In this document: piece by piece, positions 23,367 to 33,478 of the stretch
How the letters are laid out: each line of letters starts with the position of its first letter
Numbering within the stretch: the stretch's first letter is position 1
DNA from: Mastigamoeba balamuthi
Lineage: Eukaryota > Evosea > Mastigamoebida > Mastigamoebidae
DNA length: 64,000 bases
Direction of reading: 5' to 3'
Assembly (NCBI GenBank): GCA_902651635.1
Contig: CACRSC010000103.1
Coordinates: 41,292-105,291, forward strand
The notes under the pieces: generated by a model
Seen by the model: only the letters and a program-made list of their open reading frames with translations
Told to the model about the DNA's origin: nothing
The model's database searches: none
Made by a program: the position numbers and the translations under genes

Positions 23367-24497
23367 TCAGACCCAGTCGCCCTCATCCGAGCTCTCTGAG
23401 AGTCTCCTGGGGGGCCTCCACGCGGCTGGCTTCGGCCTCGCAGCGGGCGTCGGCTGGGCAGCCGGCGCCACAGTCCCAGGATATGCCGCAACAGGAGGCG
23501 TTGCTGCGATGGGGGCCATGCTGATGGAAACCCCTTCGGGTCTCTGAGCGTGGCCAGCACGGCGACGCCGCCGGGTGGCGACGAAAACAAGAATGGCGAC
23601 GACGCACACAAGTAGAACAAACCCGCCGACAGAGGCCCCCACTGCGATTGGCAACACTTTACTCCTGCCGCCGCTGCTCTTTGCCACAGCGGCCACAGCC
23701 TGTGAGGAGCTCTGCGCGAGTGCAGCAGTGCCACCTGAGCTGCTCGTACTTGCGGGTGGCTCACGGCCGCCGCCACTGGACCCACTGGCGAGTGGCTCAA
23801 TGCGTTGCGACCACGAGGAGCTGTTGCTGCTCGAGGCCTCTTCGCCCAACGGCACTGATGACGACGTCGCATGAGCAGCACCAGATGATGGAGCGGAGCG
23901 TGCGCTCTCAGAGGACTCCGTTTGGAACGAGGCCTTCTCGATGCTGCCGGAGCTGCTGCTCGATGGCGAGAACTCGCGCTCGTGGCTGGAGGCGAGCATC
24001 GATCTTTCAGCCACAGACGACGAGGAGGGCTGCTCTGCGGTTGCCACACGTATGGAGGCAATACTTTTGGATCTGCACAGCGTTGTAGCGCCACACTCGA
24101 CGTTGATCCCGAGCATCTGGTCATCCTCGCGCAACACCACAGTGCCTTTCCATAACGTTTCTCTGCCGATGTGCGCATCGCAGACGACGCCCTTGCACTG
24201 CTGCATCTGCGTGGAGTCCGAGACGGGGCCTCTCGTGACCCACAGCTTGCACCTGTCCTTGTTGTTGCTCTGCAGTGTGGCCGTTAGGGGGTCTCGCTGC
24301 GGTGAGTCGTCGCGGATGCCAACCTGGACCCACACAGGTACACTCTGGGTGCCCCTGCTGACGGTGACGGTGCCGCCGCAGTGGAACACGTAGGGCTCGT
24401 TCAGCTCGTCAATGAACGCAATGCGGTCTGACCCCCGCGTCATCGGCGGCAGCAGCGCCAGCGAAAGCAACGCGAGAGCGGTGTGTCGGGCATCCAT
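23367..24497 (-). CDS. Single-pass membrane protein, tandem paralogue 2
   Basis: Signal peptide (MDARHTALALLSLALLPPMTRG), an ectodomain starting CGGTVTVSRGTQSVPVWVQ, a Ser-rich stalk, one TM helix (VLPIAVGASVGGFVLLVCVV), RRRRR and the tail WRPPRRLSESSDEGDWV. The frame is open throughout as 376 residues. However, 24270-24323 starts GT, holds CTAAC and ends CAG at exactly the splice position of paralogue 1. It is 54 nt long and stop-free, so it is probably an intron and the mature protein has 358 residues (exons 24324-24497 and 23367-24269). The product is type I. The stalk differs more than the TM and tail, which suggests the cytosolic tail is the constrained part. Confidence 0.8.
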   Translation of the reverse strand: MDARHTALALLSLALLPPMTRGSDRIAFIDELNEPYVFHCGGTVTVSRGTQSVPVWVQVGIRDDSPQRDPLTATLQSNNKDRCKLWVTRGPVSDSTQMQQCKGVVCDAHIGRETLWKGTVVLREDDQMLGINVECGATTLCRSKSIASIRVATAEQPSSSSVAERSMLASSHEREFSPSSSSSGSIEKASFQTESSESARSAPSSGAAHATSSSVPLGEEASSSNSSSWSQRIEPLASGSSGGGREPPASTSSSGGTAALAQSSSQAVAAVAKSSGGRSKVLPIAVGASVGGFVLLVCVVAILVFVATRRRRRAGHAQRPEGVSISMAPIAATPPVAAYPGTVAPAAQPTPAARPKPAAWRPPRRLSESSDEGDWV

Positions 24498-24893
24498 CAG
24501 TCGAACCGATACAGGAAAACAAAACTTGAAACGAAATCGAAACCCCCTGGGGGGGGCGGAAATCGGGAAGATTTGTCCGACAATCTGTCTGGTGTGCATG
24601 TGGAGAGAAAGAGCTGGAGTCAAGTCCACCAATCAAGATCATGCCTCGTATACACGAGGTCAGGAAACTCAGAGGTTTCCAATGCCCCGGTTGGGTCCTG
24701 CCGACTGGCAGGGCAGCATGGTTTCTGACCTGAGTGATCGCCTCTATCAAGTGTTCAGATTCACTCAGCACAAAATGACAAGAGTATTCGGAGAGTGCAG
24801 TTAAGTCTGCTACAGAGCTGGAATGCTCTGCACCACTCGTCTGGAAGACACCTGACTGAATATGAGCCTGCACTGCAATGACATTTCTCTCAA
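24498..24893. other. Intergenic region
   Basis: 396 bp between the start of membrane paralogue 2 and the stop of the ankyrin/coiled-coil gene. It is AT-richer than coding sequence; nothing recognised. Confidence 0.4.
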
Positions 24894-27335
24894 CTATTGG
24901 AGGGTCTCTGCGAAAAGCGTCTGACTTCCCAGTGCAGACGACACAGCGTCGGACAAAGTCATCTTGCTCTCGAGGGCAGCTATTCGGCTGAGAGCCTGCG
25001 TGAGCTGCTTGGACAGCTTGTGGACCTGCGTCTCGAGCACAAAGCACCTCTGCTCCAGCGACTCGTGGCGCTCATCTGCGACCTTCCTGCTCAGCTCCAG
25101 CTGCGTCTTGAGCTCCTCCACTGTCTTCTGCTGTACTAGCAGCGCCCGGGTGACCCCCTGGAGCACCTGGCTGTTCGACCGGTCGGAGCTGTCCGACGAG
25201 TCCGAGGCCCGCGACCCTGGGTCAGCGTGCTGCGGCTGCTGCTGGTTGTGCTGCAGCTGCTGAACTGGCAGGGGCAGACTCGTGGCAATGGCCGTCTTGG
25301 AGGCGGCAGCGGCGTCCTTGTCCCTCCTGCTCTTTGCCGCCTTCTTCTCGATCTCCTTGGTGCTCTCCTGCTTGGCGACGACGACCTTTGCTGCGGCGTA
25401 CACGACGGACTTGACCGAGGACGACTGCGGCCTGCTGTCCCTGTGCGCGGCCTCCTCTTTTCTCTTGACTTTGGTGGCCTGGCGTGTCATCTTGGCCGCA
25501 GTCACGAAGACCGTCTCCACCTGCTTCCCGGCTCTCGCCGGCCTCGCACCCAAGAAGCCGCCCGGCCTCTTCTCGAGGAAACGGGGGACGGTCCCTCTGG
25601 TGGGCGTTCTCCGCGAGACCTCCTCCTGCTTGCGCTTGATGGCGGCCTCGAGCGAGAGGAAGTGCGTGGCGCCCAGCTGCGCCTGGCAGGCCTGGTAGTC
25701 CTGGCTGTGCGAGTCGGGCATCTCGGCGCCGTACTCGAGCAGCAGGTCGACGAGGGTCTTCTTGCCCGACATGAGGGCGCAGCAGAGGGGGCTCCTGCCC
25801 TTGGGGTTGGCCGAGGCCCCGTTCTGCAGGAGCTCCGTGACGATGTCGACGCGCTTCTTCTGGCAGGCCAGGAAGAGCGGCGAGTCCTTGCCGCGCCCGT
25901 TGGCGTCGGCCCCGGCGTCAGTCAGGAGCTTGACGACGTCGAACGCCCCCTGTTCGCACGCCAGCGCCAGCGGGCAGCTGTCGGGGCGCCCGTTGAGCTC
26001 CGCGCCCGCGTTGACGAGCAGCGCGGCGATGTCCTTGGCGCCCCGCTTCACCGCCAGCGCCAGCGGGACGCGCTCCCCGGCCTTGCCGTTGATCTTGGCC
26101 CCGTGGGCGACCAGCTCCTCGATGACGTCCAGCCTGCCCTTCTCGACGGCCATCAGCAGAGGCGTGAGGTCCGACGCCCCCCGGGCGTTGAGGTCGGCCC
26201 CGGCCCCGACGAGCGCGCGGACCATCTCGAGGCTGCCAGCCTCGCACGCCTGCACGAGCGGCGGGTAGGCGGCCCCTGTGCTGTAGCTCGTATCGCGCGG
26301 CACGTCGTCGAGCCGCAGGCCCTTGGCGGCCAGCAGGCACTGGACCAGGTCGAGCCTGCCGGCCGCGACGGCGGCCTTGAGCGGCGTGTCCCCGGGCACG
26401 TGCTCGTTGGGGTCGGCGCCCGCGCGGACCAGCAGCTCGACGCAGTCGCGGTCGCCCGACTGCACCGCGAGGTACAGCGCCGTGGGCTTGCGCTCGTTGA
26501 GGCGCTCGTCGGTGCGCGCGCCGGCGTCGAGCAGCGCCGAGACCATCGCGGCGTCGCCCCGCCTGCAGGCCTCGTGCAGCGCCGCGTTGCCGTCCCTGTC
26601 GGTCCTGTTGACGTCGGCGCCGGCCGCGACGAGCTTGCGGACCATCGCGACGCTGCCCGCGGCGCAGGCGGCGTGCAGGGGCGTGAAGGCCAGCGTGGGC
26701 CTGTCGCTGCCCTCGGGGACCAGGCACGAGCCGTCGTGGCCCTCGGCGTTGACGATGGCCCCCGCTGCCAGCAGCAGGTCGACGATCTCGAGCCGCCCGC
26801 CGCGCACGGCAGCGAACAGCGGCGACTGACGCGTCACGGCGACGCTGCGGTCGCCCAGCGGCCCCGTCTCCACGCGCTCGCCCGACAGCCCGTCCTCGAG
26901 CGACACGTGCGCGTCGACGAGCTGCCGCACGACCTCGAAGCGGCCCTCGTGGCACGCAGCCCACATCGGCGACGCCACGAGCTCGGTCGAGGCCCTGGGC
27001 TCGGCGCTGCGGGGGCGCGCCGCCCCGGGGCCCTTGGCGCCCGCGGAGAGCAGCCGGGCGACGACAGCGGAGTTGCCCGCCTCGCAGGCGACGTAGAGCG
27101 CGTTGACGGACGCCTCCTCCGCGAACGGCGTCGCCACGCGGACCGCGACGTTGGGGTCGACCCCTGAGCGGAGGAGCGCGTCGACGACGGCGACGTGGTT
27201 GCTGCGGGCCGCGTCGACGAGGGCGCGAGGGGGGGCCGAACGGGCCAGCGACGGCGTCTCGACCAGGAGGCTCAGCACGTAGTCTGCGTTGCCGGCGAGT
27301 GCGGCCATGCACAGCAGCGACTCGGGCGAGGACAT
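24894..27335 (-). CDS. Ankyrin-repeat protein with C-terminal coiled coil
   Basis: A single uninterrupted exon of 813 codons starts MSSPESLLCMAALAGNADYV. About 15 ankyrin repeats fill residues 1-540 (for example TPLHAACAAGSVAMVRKLVA and NAALHEACRRGDAAMVSALL). They are followed by a basic Ser/Lys-rich linker, a Gln/His-rich stretch and a coiled coil near the C terminus (about residues 720-790, leucine heptads through LEQRCFVLETQVHKLSKQL). Such proteins are usually scaffolds that dimerise through the coil; partners cannot be read from sequence. Having no intron is unusual here, where most large genes have several. Its 5' end and upstream region are duplicated at 28093-28300. Confidence 0.88.
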   Translation of the reverse strand: MSSPESLLCMAALAGNADYVLSLLVETPSLARSAPPRALVDAARSNHVAVVDALLRSGVDPNVAVRVATPFAEEASVNALYVACEAGNSAVVARLLSAGAKGPGAARPRSAEPRASTELVASPMWAACHEGRFEVVRQLVDAHVSLEDGLSGERVETGPLGDRSVAVTRQSPLFAAVRGGRLEIVDLLLAAGAIVNAEGHDGSCLVPEGSDRPTLAFTPLHAACAAGSVAMVRKLVAAGADVNRTDRDGNAALHEACRRGDAAMVSALLDAGARTDERLNERKPTALYLAVQSGDRDCVELLVRAGADPNEHVPGDTPLKAAVAAGRLDLVQCLLAAKGLRLDDVPRDTSYSTGAAYPPLVQACEAGSLEMVRALVGAGADLNARGASDLTPLLMAVEKGRLDVIEELVAHGAKINGKAGERVPLALAVKRGAKDIAALLVNAGAELNGRPDSCPLALACEQGAFDVVKLLTDAGADANGRGKDSPLFLACQKKRVDIVTELLQNGASANPKGRSPLCCALMSGKKTLVDLLLEYGAEMPDSHSQDYQACQAQLGATHFLSLEAAIKRKQEEVSRRTPTRGTVPRFLEKRPGGFLGARPARAGKQVETVFVTAAKMTRQATKVKRKEEAAHRDSRPQSSSVKSVVYAAAKVVVAKQESTKEIEKKAAKSRRDKDAAAASKTAIATSLPLPVQQLQHNQQQPQHADPGSRASDSSDSSDRSNSQVLQGVTRALLVQQKTVEELKTQLELSRKVADERHESLEQRCFVLETQVHKLSKQLTQALSRIAALESKMTLSDAVSSALGSQTLFAETLQ

Positions 27336-27733
27336 CTGGGCCTCGTGGCGGCCACTGCGGACCCAGCGGAGGCTCTGTCAGCGGTGCTTTTCGGGTTTGG
27401 TCTGCTATTAATGGCGACATACTCGGCCCATCAGCAAAAATCTCCCGTTCTCAGTTGTTCTGATTGTGCGAGCGCCAGATTCAGAATTCAATGCCGGGAG
27501 AGCGAGTGGCACCGGTTGAGTTATCAATTTTGAGTGCCAGTATCTCATTGAACTCACAAATGGAATTTCCCGATTCACGGTGTATTTTGTATGCTCTTGC
27601 GCGGGGCGGCATCATCACCGCAGGTGTCTCTGATCGAAAAATGTGTTGCTCTGAGGCGCTCTGCGGTGGTGGATCAAAAAATGGCACAAAAGGGGTACAC
27701 AACAGCAGTCTGAATCGTGGGGCGGCTGGCTGC
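27336..27733. promoter_or_regulatory. Upstream region of ankyrin gene, partly duplicated downstream
   Basis: The first ~165 bp upstream of the ankyrin start recur, about 90% alike by eye, after the N at 28092. From about 27643 the sequence becomes a copy of the 3' flank of the cathepsin gene (37217 onward). A shared CCGTTCTCAGTTGTTCTGATTG block in both upstream copies may include the core promoter. Confidence 0.4.
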
Positions 27734-28091
27734 CTACTGCACGCGGCCAGTGGCGGCCTTGCTCTCGATACCCGCCTCGTTCGTGCCCCTGCGGATGCGG
27801 AAGAAGCCGTTGCCCGCCCACGTCTGCCCCCACGAGTTGGCGACAGTCCAGTACGGAACGCCGGCCTCCTCGCCCCAGCCCACGATCTGTCCCGCGGCAG
27901 CCGTCAGGGTCGAATGCCAGGCACTGGGAGGGGGTGTGTCGTTGCTCGCACCGTGACGGCGTGAGAGCCGCTGAACTTGGAGCCGCGCGTGAGGGTGTAG
28001 ACGCCCCTGGTGTACTGGTGGAAGTCGCTGAACACGAAGAAGGCGACCTCGATGGGGCCGTAGGTAATGATCTCCCTCTGCATCGCCTGCA
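27734..28091 (-). pseudogene. 3' fragment of a cathepsin-like cysteine peptidase gene
   Basis: This stretch, with its downstream flank, is a close copy of 37309-37666. It holds the last exon (IVGWGEEAGVPYWTVANSWG, ending ATGRVQ and stop), the 65-66 nt intron and the 3' part of the preceding exon (AMQREIITYGPIEVAFFVFS, SGSHAV). It is cut by the N at 28092, so the rest of the gene is missing here. The His and Asn catalytic motifs are intact in the copy, so it may be the end of a real second gene whose 5' part lies in unassembled sequence. Coding changes are few (for example ESKAA for ETKVA). Confidence 0.7.
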
Positions 28092-28092
28092 N
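28092..28092. other. Single-N assembly join
   Basis: One undetermined base separates a peptidase fragment from a copy of the ankyrin 5' end, two sequences that also lie a few hundred bases to the left in the opposite order. It reads as a scaffold gap placeholder rather than a real base call. Confidence 0.75.
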
Positions 28093-28300
28093 GCCATGCA
28101 CAGCAGCGACTCGGGCGAGGACATCTGGTCGTGTCGGCCACCGGCGGACCCAGCGGGGCTGTGACAGAAGTGCTTATCGGGTTTGGTCAGCTATTAATGG
28201 CAACATACTCGACCCCAGGGTCAAAATATCCTGTTCTCAGTTGTTCTGATTGCGCGAGCACGATACCAATTCCGACAGATAGTCTCTGTACACCATTGTT
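28093..28300 (-). repeat. Copy of the ankyrin gene 5' end and promoter
   Basis: It matches 27304-27500: the first ~10 codons of the ankyrin gene (MSSPESLLCMA on the minus strand) and ~165 bp upstream, with scattered substitutions and small indels. The N truncates it. It may be a paralogue or the other haplotype. Confidence 0.7.
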
Positions 28301-28363
28301 GGCGCCAACGTTATAAGAAGAGTAGTTTGCCCTGAGGTAGGGCAGGAATCCATCTCCCAGCTT

Positions 28364-28392
28364 CCGCTACCGGTGAGGGATGGGCCCCTCTT
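28364..28392 (-). repeat. LINE-tail-like sequence
   Basis: CTTCCGCTACCGGTGAGGG followed by ATGGGCCC is a close match to the 3' end of the non-LTR fragment at 31469-32253 (reverse orientation). Target-site duplication not identified. Confidence 0.5.
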
Positions 28393-28426
28393 CCTATCGA
28401 TTCCCGATTAGTGAAAATATCCTTGA

Positions 28427-28470
28427 TATATATAGAAATATATTCACTACCCCTTCCGCTACCAGTGAGG
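28427..28470 (-). mobile_element. 44-bp LINE tail insertion with 16-bp target duplication
   Basis: GTGAAAATATCCTTGA at 28411-28426 is repeated exactly at 28471-28486. Between them lie 44 bp containing CCGCTACCAGTGAGG, the same 3'-end block as the larger LINE fragment, plus an AT-rich tail. This is a severely 5'-truncated, target-primed insertion. Confidence 0.7.
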
Positions 28471-28550
28471 GTGAAAATATCCTTGAGAAAAACTCTTAAC
28501 CATAAATCAATTGAAATCACCATATTGGTGGCCGCTGTCCAGATTCCACC

Positions 28551-28615
28551 GCCGGGAATCGACCCCGGGCCAACCAGAGCATAAAGTTCCCCTGTTGCCG
28601 CTGCACCAGCCGCGC
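28551..28615 (-). repeat. tRNA-like sequence with A and B boxes (SINE candidate)
   Basis: On the minus strand TGGTGCAGCGG (28598-28608) fits the Pol III A box and GGGTCGATTCC (28555-28565) the B box. CCGGG-GTCGATT-CCCGG forms a perfect T arm. The acceptor and anticodon stems do not pair, so it is not a functional tRNA. A tRNA-derived SINE head or tRNA pseudogene is the best reading. Confidence 0.5.
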
Positions 28616-29534
28616 ACATCAATCTACAATATTTCCGGCAGTTATTGAAGTCAACAACTCATATGAATATCTACAAGAGACTACTGAGAGATACAGGCTC
28701 CTCTGACATGGTGCTGTCATCCCACAGCTCAGTGAAGAATAACGTCTTCTTCTGCCCTTGATGTGATACATATGGCCTGTTACTGCAAAGATGGTGTCCC
28801 ATGCATTACTGGGCATCAGAGGATGCGCGCCACAACGTGCAGGCCCACGTGGAGACATTCAAGTGCAATCGCACACCTAGGTGATGGAGGTGGGTGATGC
28901 AGAGAGACAGCTCCAGAAGGAGGAACGGGACCGTCGTGCTGCCAAGAGAGCTCGCAGTAAGCCCAGGCTGTGGAAGGCACAGCATGACATCGAGGAGGAG
29001 TTGGCCAGTCTGAGGGAGGAGCCAGTGGATTCTGACTACGAGACTTCCTGGACAGACTTCAATGACAACGACGAGGCAGCTACCAAGAGGGCACCTACAG
29101 GCCCCAAGGGGATGATGTCCGTTCTTCCCATTGGTAATGGTGAATTTTCGGGTCTCGATGACAGAAATTCTCACGCACTGACGAACCCCGACGATGAATT
29201 TACGGACTCACTGATGCCAGGCATAGCTGAAAAACGCAAAGGAGGTGCATTTCCGAGCACCACAGCACCAGCACCAGTTATTCCCATTGGGCACGAACTC
29301 GGAGCCCAACAAGAGACGTCGGCTGGTCATTGCAGACAATGGCAACTCCAAGAGTAAGGACAGCAGCAGCAGCTCAGGGGACAAGGACGACCATGGGGAC
29401 GCATCCCACGAGGATGATGATAGCAGCTCCCACAACAGTTGTTGCCAGGGCTGTTGCAAGGGCATAACAAGGGACCACGACCTCAGACAGGACCCTGTCA
29501 AGCACCAGGCTGAGGCCTATGTGCAGGCAATGAT

Positions 29535-31631
29535 GCAGGCACAGGCAGCTCAGTCCATTGACAACATTCTGCAGGGCATCCAATATCCATTCGCAGTTTT
29601 CAATCAGGAGGCACTTTCGAGTACATGCAGGTCGGCAGCAAGAAGTTGGCTATGGCAGCCAAGATGAACGTTGCTATCAAGGCCTTCTCGATGCGGCTGT
29701 TGTTCTTGGAGGAAATTGTTGATGCTACCAAGACTACGGGGGCTATTGATCGGAGGCTGGTCACCAAGGACATCAAGGACAATTTCTGGACAGCCTAAGC
29801 TGATTCCATCACGTGAAACACTGCGTTCTCATGTTCTGCAAGAGGCCCAAAATGCCAGAGTTCAGGTGCAAAAACAACATGGAGTTTGCATTCTAAATCC
29901 CATTCCTTCATATGCTGCATGAGCTGAAAGTGGAAACAGAGAAACGAAAGGACTTCCTTCCTGCTGTGGTTGCATTTGACGGCTGGACAAGTGATGCAAC
30001 TGAGAGCTATGTCTCATTTATTGTATACTATATCAATTGTGAATGGGTGTTCATGATATGATGCACGTATTGAAGACAAACGAAAACTGCCCAAACCTGG
30101 TTGTACATGCTGGATAAGTACATAAAAAATGCTGCAATGATGTGCTTTTCATTAATTCATATCTGAGTACACTTTAGAATTCTTTTTCTGTGGGATGAAA
30201 TAACAGCTTCTGATGACTGAGTTCAAGCCAGTTATTTCTGATCTACTGTGGCTTCTTGACTTCTCTTCTGCAGTGACAACACAAATGCAAACATTTGGCA
30301 CTCTAGTCAGTGAGGTTCCACCTACATATATTCAGATTCTACGTTGTATGCATTCTGTTTCAGATTTCTGTGTGTTCATTGTCAGAATGGCATTTGGGAA
30401 TTTTGCACAAAATCTTAGAAATCGAAAATCGTCGTTTCCCATTCCGCTACCAGTGAGGGATGAGCCCTTTCGGGCCAGGGGCATTGGAGAGGGGGGGGGG
30501 GAAGGGGGTGTTATGGTGGGTGGTTTGTTTGGGGGGCGTGCGTGTGGTGGGGCCTGGGGGGGTATGTCCAGGGGCGGTTCTGNGCAGGCACAGGCAGCTC
30601 AGTCCATTGACAACATTCTGCAGGGCATCCAATATCCATTCGCAGTTTTCAATCAGGAGGCACTTTCGAGTACATGCAGGTCGGCAGCAAGAAGTTGGCT
30701 ATGGCAGCCAAGATGAACGTTGCTATCAAGGCCTTCTCGATGCGGCTGTTGTTCTTGGAGGAAATTGTTGATGCTACCAAGACTACGGGGGCTATTGATC
30801 GGAGGCTGGTCACCAAGGACATCAAGGACAATTTCTGGACAGCCTAAGCTGATTCCATCACGTGAAACACTGCGTTCTCATGTTCTGCAAGAGGCCCAAA
30901 ATGCCAGAGTTCAGGTGCAAAAACAACATGGAGTTTGCATTCTAAATCCCATTCCTTCATATGCTGCATGAGCTGAAAGTGGAAACAGAGAAACGAAAGG
31001 ACTTCCTTCCTGCTGTGGTTGCATTTGACGGCTGGACAAGTGATGCAACTGAGAGCTATGTCTCATTTATTGTATACTATATCAATTGTGAATGGGTGTT
31101 CATGATATGATGCACGTATTGAAGACAAACGAAAACTGCCCAAACCTGGTTGTACATGCTGGATAAGTACATAAAAAATGCTGCAATGATGTGCTTTTCA
31201 TTAATTCATATCTGAGTACACTTTAGAATTCTTTTTCTGTGGGATGAAATAACAGCTTCTGATGACTGAGTTCAAGCCAGTTATTTCTGATCTACTGTGG
31301 CTTCTTGACTTCTCTTCTGCAGTGACAACACAAATGCAAACATTTGGCACTCTAGTCAGTGAGGTTCCACCTACATATATTCAGATTCTACGTTGTATGC
31401 ATTCTGTTTCAGATTTCTGTGTGTTCATTGTCAGAATGGCATTTGGGAATTTTGCACAAAATCTTAGAAATCGAAAATCGTCGTTTCCCATTCCGCTACC
31501 AGTGAGGGATGAGCCCTTTCGGGCCAGGGGCATTGGAGAGGGGGGGGGGAAGGGGGTGTTATGGTGGGTGGTGTGTTTGGGGGGCGTGCGTGTTGTGTGG
31601 CCTGGGGGGGTATGTCCAGGGACGGTTCTGG
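29535..31631. repeat. 1.05-kb direct duplication around an N
   Basis: 29535-30582 and 30584-31631 are almost identical with a constant offset of 1049 bp, differing in a few bases and the length of G runs. They meet exactly at the single N at 30583. Most likely these are two overlapping contig ends placed end to end rather than a tandem duplication in the genome. Confidence 0.8.
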
Positions 31632-32253
31632 GAGTACTGAGTTTGATGAGCCCTTGATTCTGCTGGGGGCAGGTCCAGAGGCGGTGGGTTAAGGAGTCAG
31701 CTTTGACAGTACAGAAAGGGCATCTGGGGTCGCTCCAGTGTAGTCGTGTACGGGGGACCAGGTCATTCCACACTCGTGTGGGGGTCACTGTTTGTGTGTT
31801 ATTATGTGCGCGATAGGTGCCCATGATGGCTTGATGCCAGCAGAGGCCTCCCATGCACTGGGCTTGTTTTCTGGTTTTTTCATGTAGTAGGACCAGGGGG
31901 ATTTTTGCAATTCCTGCAGTTATCTCTGATACTTCACAGCGGTGGAGGCGGTGTTGCCAGGCAATGCAGAAAACTGTATGGAAGTTGTGTGTGGGTTTCG
32001 GCAGTGCTACTGTGGTAAGTTCTTGGATTGAGGCGAGCTCTATTCCCCACAGAGGGTGGTCCGGTTCGTGGCATCTGTCTAGTAGTAGCACCTGTTGTGC
32101 TAACTGGTCCACCATCACATTCAGGTGAATGACCCTCTGTAATTCCGTTCCCCATCTTTGGTTGTCCTGTGCAATTCGGGCTTTCATGGCATCACTTTCC
32201 TCCCCTCGTCCTTCCAATTGGTGGCTGTGGATATGCTGGAGGAGTATGTTGTC
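31469..32253 (-). mobile_element. 5'-truncated non-LTR retrotransposon (LINE) inside the hAT element
   Basis: TTGCACAAAATCTTAGA occurs at 31452-31468 and 32254-32270, a 17-bp target-site duplication splitting the hAT transposase. The 785-bp insert has an open minus-strand frame with an RNase H-like end (HLNVMVDQLAQQ) and a terminal Zn-binding block CPFCTVKADSLTHRLWTCP, both usual at the C terminus of LINE ORF2 proteins. A G/C-rich 3' UTR ends with CCTCACTGGTAGCGGAA. The reverse transcriptase is absent through 5' truncation. The open frame suggests a fairly recent insertion. Confidence 0.75.
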
Positions 32254-32820
32254 TTGCACAAAATCTTAGATCTCACATGAATTCTGATGATGGTCCATGC
32301 AATGATACTGCACTTCTCTGCTCTTTGCTTGATTGGCGCTTTAAGAATCTCGGTTTTGGAATTGATGCTGATCATATTGCCAAGATACACTCCACATTAT
32401 GGTCTCTTCTTTCCCAGATTTCATTGGATCAGTAAGAAACCCATTTAGAAAGTTATGCTAATTCATAACAGGGATTTGTCTGATGATGTTACTGGTGAAT
32501 CACAAATGACTGCTAGAGAAGTCTCAGTAATGAAAAACCCCCTGGGAGATGCTGATGAAGGAATGACAGATAAAAAAATGTTGAGCAGACTTCTATGATT
32601 CAAGATTATGTACAAGAGGCAAATGCATAACTTATTGATCCTCTGTTTCATTGGTATAAGAATCAGTATGTATGATTTTGAAAATTTATACTAATATTAT
32701 TCAATAGGCATAAATATCCTCGAATTGCCTCTCTGGCCCAGAAATTCCTTTGTGTTCCTGCTGGCTCTGTTGATAATGAACATTATTGGTCTTCAGCAAC
32801 AAATTGTGTTTTCTGAGTTA

Positions 32821-33462
32821 TCAGTAAGTGTAACATTCTTCATTGATCTGTTTTGAAACAATACTGATAATAAGAAATTCCAAATGCAATGAAGAATGAT
32901 TGAAAAATAATAATGACAGTTTTAGTTCAATGTTGTATCATGTAGGAATTATAAATATGACTTTCAGAACTGTTGTTCATTTATATATCTGTATTAAGCT
33001 AGTTGTGATATTGCAATAGTATTGTCATATCAAAATTCATGTAGAAAAGCAGCTTGCTGTATAAACTGAATACAGTAAAGTAATTACTGCATCAAATTCT
33101 GTAACTTACAGATACTTCAGATTGAGAGATATAATAACAATCTAATAAAGAGAAAACAAACAAGCAAACCCATTATTATATTGTAAATTTAGTAAGTTAT
33201 AAAAGCTGTATACCAACATTTGGTGTGTGTAGTTAAATATCTATGTGGCTGAGGGCTTGAACGAGTCCAAAATATGATATTTATCCATTATATTCGGATA
33301 TTCGAGATATTATCAGTTCTGTTCAGATATTCAAGATATTCAATCAAACAATCAATACAAATCTACTCTGTGGCGGGATTTTTGTATTGGTTGAAAGATT
33401 CGAGTATTGGTTGGTTGTTTGAATCTATCTTTTGGTTGCTTAGCAACTCTATGATGGATGCA
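32821..33462. other. AT-rich region without gene
   Basis: About 640 bp of strongly AT-rich sequence after the hAT C-terminal block, probably the 3' part of the element and flanking intergenic DNA. No open frame of note, no repeat ends identified. Confidence 0.45.
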
Positions 33463-33478
33463 GTAAAGATATCTATTG

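Larger units (their letters stand above)
28881..32820 (+). mobile_element. Degenerate hAT-family DNA transposon
   Basis: Translated blocks in several frames line up with hAT transposases: VVAFDGWTSDATESYVSF (31016-31075 and its copy at 29967-30026), LLWLLDFSSAVTTQMQTF (from ~31290), and the C-terminal dimerisation block YPRIASLAQKFL ... DNEHYWSSA (about 32710-32810). Stops and frameshifts separate them, so the element is dead. An upstream acidic and Ser-rich open stretch (28881-29650) may be its N-terminal part. A LINE fragment (31469-32253) interrupts it, and an assembly join at 30583 duplicates about 1 kb of it. Terminal inverted repeats were not found, so the ends are approximate. Confidence 0.7.

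Noticed and set aside
29535-31631. Genuine tandem duplication of an hAT segment
   Set aside because: The copies meet exactly at a single N, so unmerged contig ends are more likely.
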